A DNA stretch of 32,424 nt, taken from positions 14,254-46,677 of the forward strand of contig NZ_BQUN01000224.1 in NCBI RefSeq assembly GCF_026008495.1, given 5' to 3'. A program made the translations under genes and the position numbers. The notes beneath the pieces were generated by a model. The model had not been told where the DNA came from. It saw nothing but the letters and a program-made list of their open reading frames with translations, and did not search any database. This document shows positions 30,607 to 32,424 of the stretch, piece by piece. Each line of letters begins with the position of its first letter. Position 1 is the first letter of the stretch. This stretch comes from Streptomyces sp. A012304 (GTDB lineage Bacteria; Actinomycetota; Actinomycetes; Streptomycetales; Streptomycetaceae).

Positions 30607-31316
30607 GCGGGGACACGTCCCGCGCCCCCGGGCCCGCAGGCCTGCGGCGCTTCCTGCGGGAGAACGGGCTCGGGCTGTGCTTCACCCTCGCCTTCCTGCT
30701 GACCCTCGTCGGGCAGGCGATCGCCGGCCGCGCCGACTTCAACAACCGGCTGATCGCCGACGGGCTCCAGCCGGTCGGCTTCGGCGCGTACCTGACGTCG
30801 TCCGACTTCGCCGTCGACGTGGCGGAGAACTGGCAGTCGGAGTACCTCCAGTTCTCCCTGTTCATCGGCGCGACCGTCTGGCTGTTCCAGCGCGGCTCGC
30901 CGGAGTCCAAGGAGCTGGACCGGGCCGGCATCGAGTCCGACCGGGACCAGTTCGTCGGCGAGCACGCCAAGGAGCGTTCGCCCAAGTGGGCGGCGTCCCA
31001 CGGCTGGCGGCGCGCGGTGTACTCCAACTCGCTGCTGCTGGTCATGGGGACGATCTTCGTGCTGTCCTGGCTGGTCCAGTCGGTCACCGGCGTCGCCGCC
31101 CACAACGAGGAGCGGCTGCGGCAGCTCCAGGCGCCGATCAGCTGGTCCCAGTACCTGGGCACGGCCGACTTCTGGAACCGGACCCTGCAGAACTGGCAGT
31201 CCGAACTGCTCGCCGTCGCCTCCATGGCGGTGCTGTCGATCTACCTGCGCCAGCGCGGCTCGCCGGAGTCCAAGCCGGTGGGCGCCGCCCATGACGCCAC
31301 CGGCGTGGAGGGCTGA
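30603..31316 (+). CDS. DUF6766-type membrane protein with internal duplication
   Basis: A 237-residue membrane protein. It has four hydrophobic helices in two similar halves: RFLRENGLGLCFTLAFLLTLVG (about 15-37), then FSLFIGATVWLF (about 83-97), a charged loop, SLLLVMGTIFVLSWLVQSVTG (about 143-163), and LLAVASMAVLSIYL (about 203-217). Each half ends with the same motif, NWQSEYLQ...FQRGSPESK and NWQSELLA...RQRGSPESK. This duplicated pattern is that of the DUF6766 family, whose role is unknown. It starts at an ATG at 30603 overlapping the stop of the 27-residue gene, so its translation is coupled to it. Confidence 0.88.
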   Translation: MSGDTSRAPGPAGLRRFLRENGLGLCFTLAFLLTLVGQAIAGRADFNNRLIADGLQPVGFGAYLTSSDFAVDVAENWQSEYLQFSLFIGATVWLFQRGSPESKELDRAGIESDRDQFVGEHAKERSPKWAASHGWRRAVYSNSLLLVMGTIFVLSWLVQSVTGVAAHNEERLRQLQAPISWSQYLGTADFWNRTLQNWQSELLAVASMAVLSIYLRQRGSPESKPVGAAHDATGVEG

Positions 31317-31486
31317 GCGCGCCGTCAGGGGGTGCGGAACTGCTGCCGCTTGACCATGTACGAGTGCGCTTTCGTGAGCATGGGTGAGCTTCGGTGTCGG
31401 CGGCCGGGGCGTGCGATGGACTTCTGGTCGAGGGGAACGGGAGTTTGTCCGTCGAATGCGTGACCTTCGTGTGCGGTGGCCGTTGA

Positions 31487-32053
31487 GTGTGGTGGCAGGG
31501 ACTGCGGACCGGGCGGGGGGATGGAGTGGGCGGGCTGCGGGAGGTGGCGGCGCCGTTCGTGGTGCCCGGCCCTGCGGGGGTCGCGGTCCGGGACCGCCTC
31601 AAGGGCCTCACTGTCCAGGATGAGAGGGTGCTGTGCCTGGTCGGCGACCACCTCGGCTCGCTGGCCTCCCGGGACCTGAAGGCGCGGTGTGCGGCCGGGC
31701 TGGAGCACGACGGTGACCGGTGGGCGCAGCGCAAGCGGGAGCTGACGGGTGAGTCGTCGTCGCGGTGGGCGGGCAGCATCACGAAGGCCACGCATGATCA
31801 GTGGGCGCTGGCGAGGCGAGGCCAGGTGGCGCACCTGCACAGTCTGGAGGCCGGGGTGGAGACGGTCCGACGTCGGCTGTCGCTGCCGGTGGGGGCGAAG
31901 GGCTCGAAGCGGGCGGCGGGCGGCTACCGCAGTGAGAAGGAGTGGTTCGCCAAGTCGCGCCGCCTGCGGGTGCTGGAGGACCGGCTGGAGCGGGAGCGGG
32001 CCGACCGGGAGGCCGGACGGGAGGGGTGGTGCGCGGCGGGAAGCGGCTGCTGA
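31487..32053 (+). CDS. TnpB-related (IS200/IS605-type) protein, N-terminal part
   Basis: A 188-residue open frame with a TnpB-related N-terminus. VAAPFVVPGPAGVAVRDRLKGL, DERVLCLVGDHLGSLASRDLKA, and an Arg/Lys-rich coiled region (EWFAKSRRLRVLEDRLERE) match the large Streptomyces 'IS200/IS605 accessory protein TnpB-related' family. The start is uncertain; GTG codons at 31487 and 31526 are both possible. Near 32026 the family sequence continues in another frame while this one ends at TGA (32053). A one-base deletion or sequence error at GAGGGGTGG is the likely cause. No TnpA transposase is visible. Confidence 0.8.
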   Translation: MWWQGLRTGRGDGVGGLREVAAPFVVPGPAGVAVRDRLKGLTVQDERVLCLVGDHLGSLASRDLKARCAAGLEHDGDRWAQRKRELTGESSSRWAGSITKATHDQWALARRGQVAHLHSLEAGVETVRRRLSLPVGAKGSKRAAGGYRSEKEWFAKSRRLRVLEDRLERERADREAGREGWCAAGSGC

Positions 32054-32424
32054 ACACCCGCCACCACCTCGACACCGCTCAGCTCACCGAGGATGCGTGG
32101 CGCCGCCGGTGGGAAGCCTCCCGCCGCTTCCTGCAAGCGGACGGCGAGAGCGGCAAGCGGTACGGCAACGAGACGATCCGGGTCAGCCCGGACGGGGAGG
32201 TGAGCATCCGGCTCCCCGCCCCGCTCGCCCACCTCGCCAACGCCCCGCACGGCCGCTACGTGCTCGCAGCACGGGTGGCGTTCGCGCACCGGGGCGAGAC
32301 CTGGCGCGACCGGATCACCGCGAACCGGGCGGTGGCCTACCGCATCCACGAGGACACCAGCCGAGGCCGCTGGTACCTCACCGCCTCCTGGACCATCCCC
32401 CCGGTGAAGACCGTGCCCCTGGCC
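32026..32424 (+). CDS. TnpB-related protein, continuation in a shifted frame, cut by the right edge
   Basis: The frame read from GTG at 32026 or 32029 continues the same protein with VVRGGKRLLNTRHHLD, FLQADGESGKRYGNETIRV, APLAHLANAPHGRYVLAARV and RGRWYLTASWTIPPV, and is open to the last base of the window. The segment RYGNETIRV-x-PDGEV-SI-LPAPL is characteristic of this group. The RuvC-like catalytic residues lie beyond the edge. Together with the preceding frame it is one gene broken by a -1 shift. TnpB proteins are RNA-guided nucleases in active IS200/IS605 elements; whether this relative retains activity cannot be judged here. Confidence 0.78.
   Translation, partial: MVRGGKRLLNTRHHLDTAQLTEDAWRRRWEASRRFLQADGESGKRYGNETIRVSPDGEVSIRLPAPLAHLANAPHGRYVLAARVAFAHRGETWRDRITANRAVAYRIHEDTSRGRWYLTASWTIPPVKTVPLA

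Overview
The window is about 72% GC. Its codon bias, purine-rich ribosome binding sites, mixed ATG/GTG starts, Sec/Tat-secreted hydrolases and dense one-component regulators all point to a Streptomyces chromosome (or a close relative). The content is accessory: carbohydrate and redox enzymes, regulators, secreted proteins of unknown function, a biosynthetic remnant and a transposon-type gene. No rRNA, tRNA, CRISPR array or origin was seen.

Left part (1-9,100): a CE7 acetylxylan esterase cut by the window edge; a small two-helix membrane protein; a translationally coupled pair of a sulfite-oxidase-fold molybdoenzyme and a flavin reductase; a MarR regulator with a perfect 17-bp palindrome in front of it; a PrmC-like methyltransferase; a membrane-anchored hypothetical protein; a PAS-PAS-GAF-SpoIIE phosphatase; a secreted hypothetical protein; and a conserved small cytosolic protein.

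Middle (9,100-21,950): a 2,4-dienoyl-CoA reductase and a PadR regulator behind a 20-bp palindrome; a secreted protein with a C-terminal anchor; a three-FN3 exported protein with a DasR-like (dre-like) palindrome 30 bp upstream; a GH75 chitosanase; a divergent SDR/TetR pair sharing a 33-bp palindromic operator candidate; a complete dhaKLM dihydroxyacetone kinase operon of the PTS-dependent type; a Tat-exported GH29 alpha-L-fucosidase with crystallin-like and ricin-type appendages; and an AraC/GyrI-type regulator closed by a strong terminator.

Right part (21,950-32,424): a small island that looks like the residue of a polyketide/non-ribosomal peptide cluster. It holds a scrap resembling a PKS post-acyltransferase linker, a type II thioesterase, a DUF5988-type small protein, and an FkbM methyltransferase whose ends look like pieces of an NRPS adenylation domain. 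Next come two head-to-head paralogous secreted ricin-like mini-lectins, a SAM methyltransferase, an NDH-2/AIF-like flavoprotein with a palindromic leader, and a gene graveyard with frameshifted alpha/beta-hydrolase and LysR remnants. Then follow an AMIN-like secreted protein and a compact operon of lipoprotein, 27-residue membrane peptide (ATGA overlap) and DUF6766 membrane protein. The window ends in a TnpB-related gene with an apparent frameshift, running off the right edge.

All functional calls come from reading motifs and recalled family resemblance. No database search was run.
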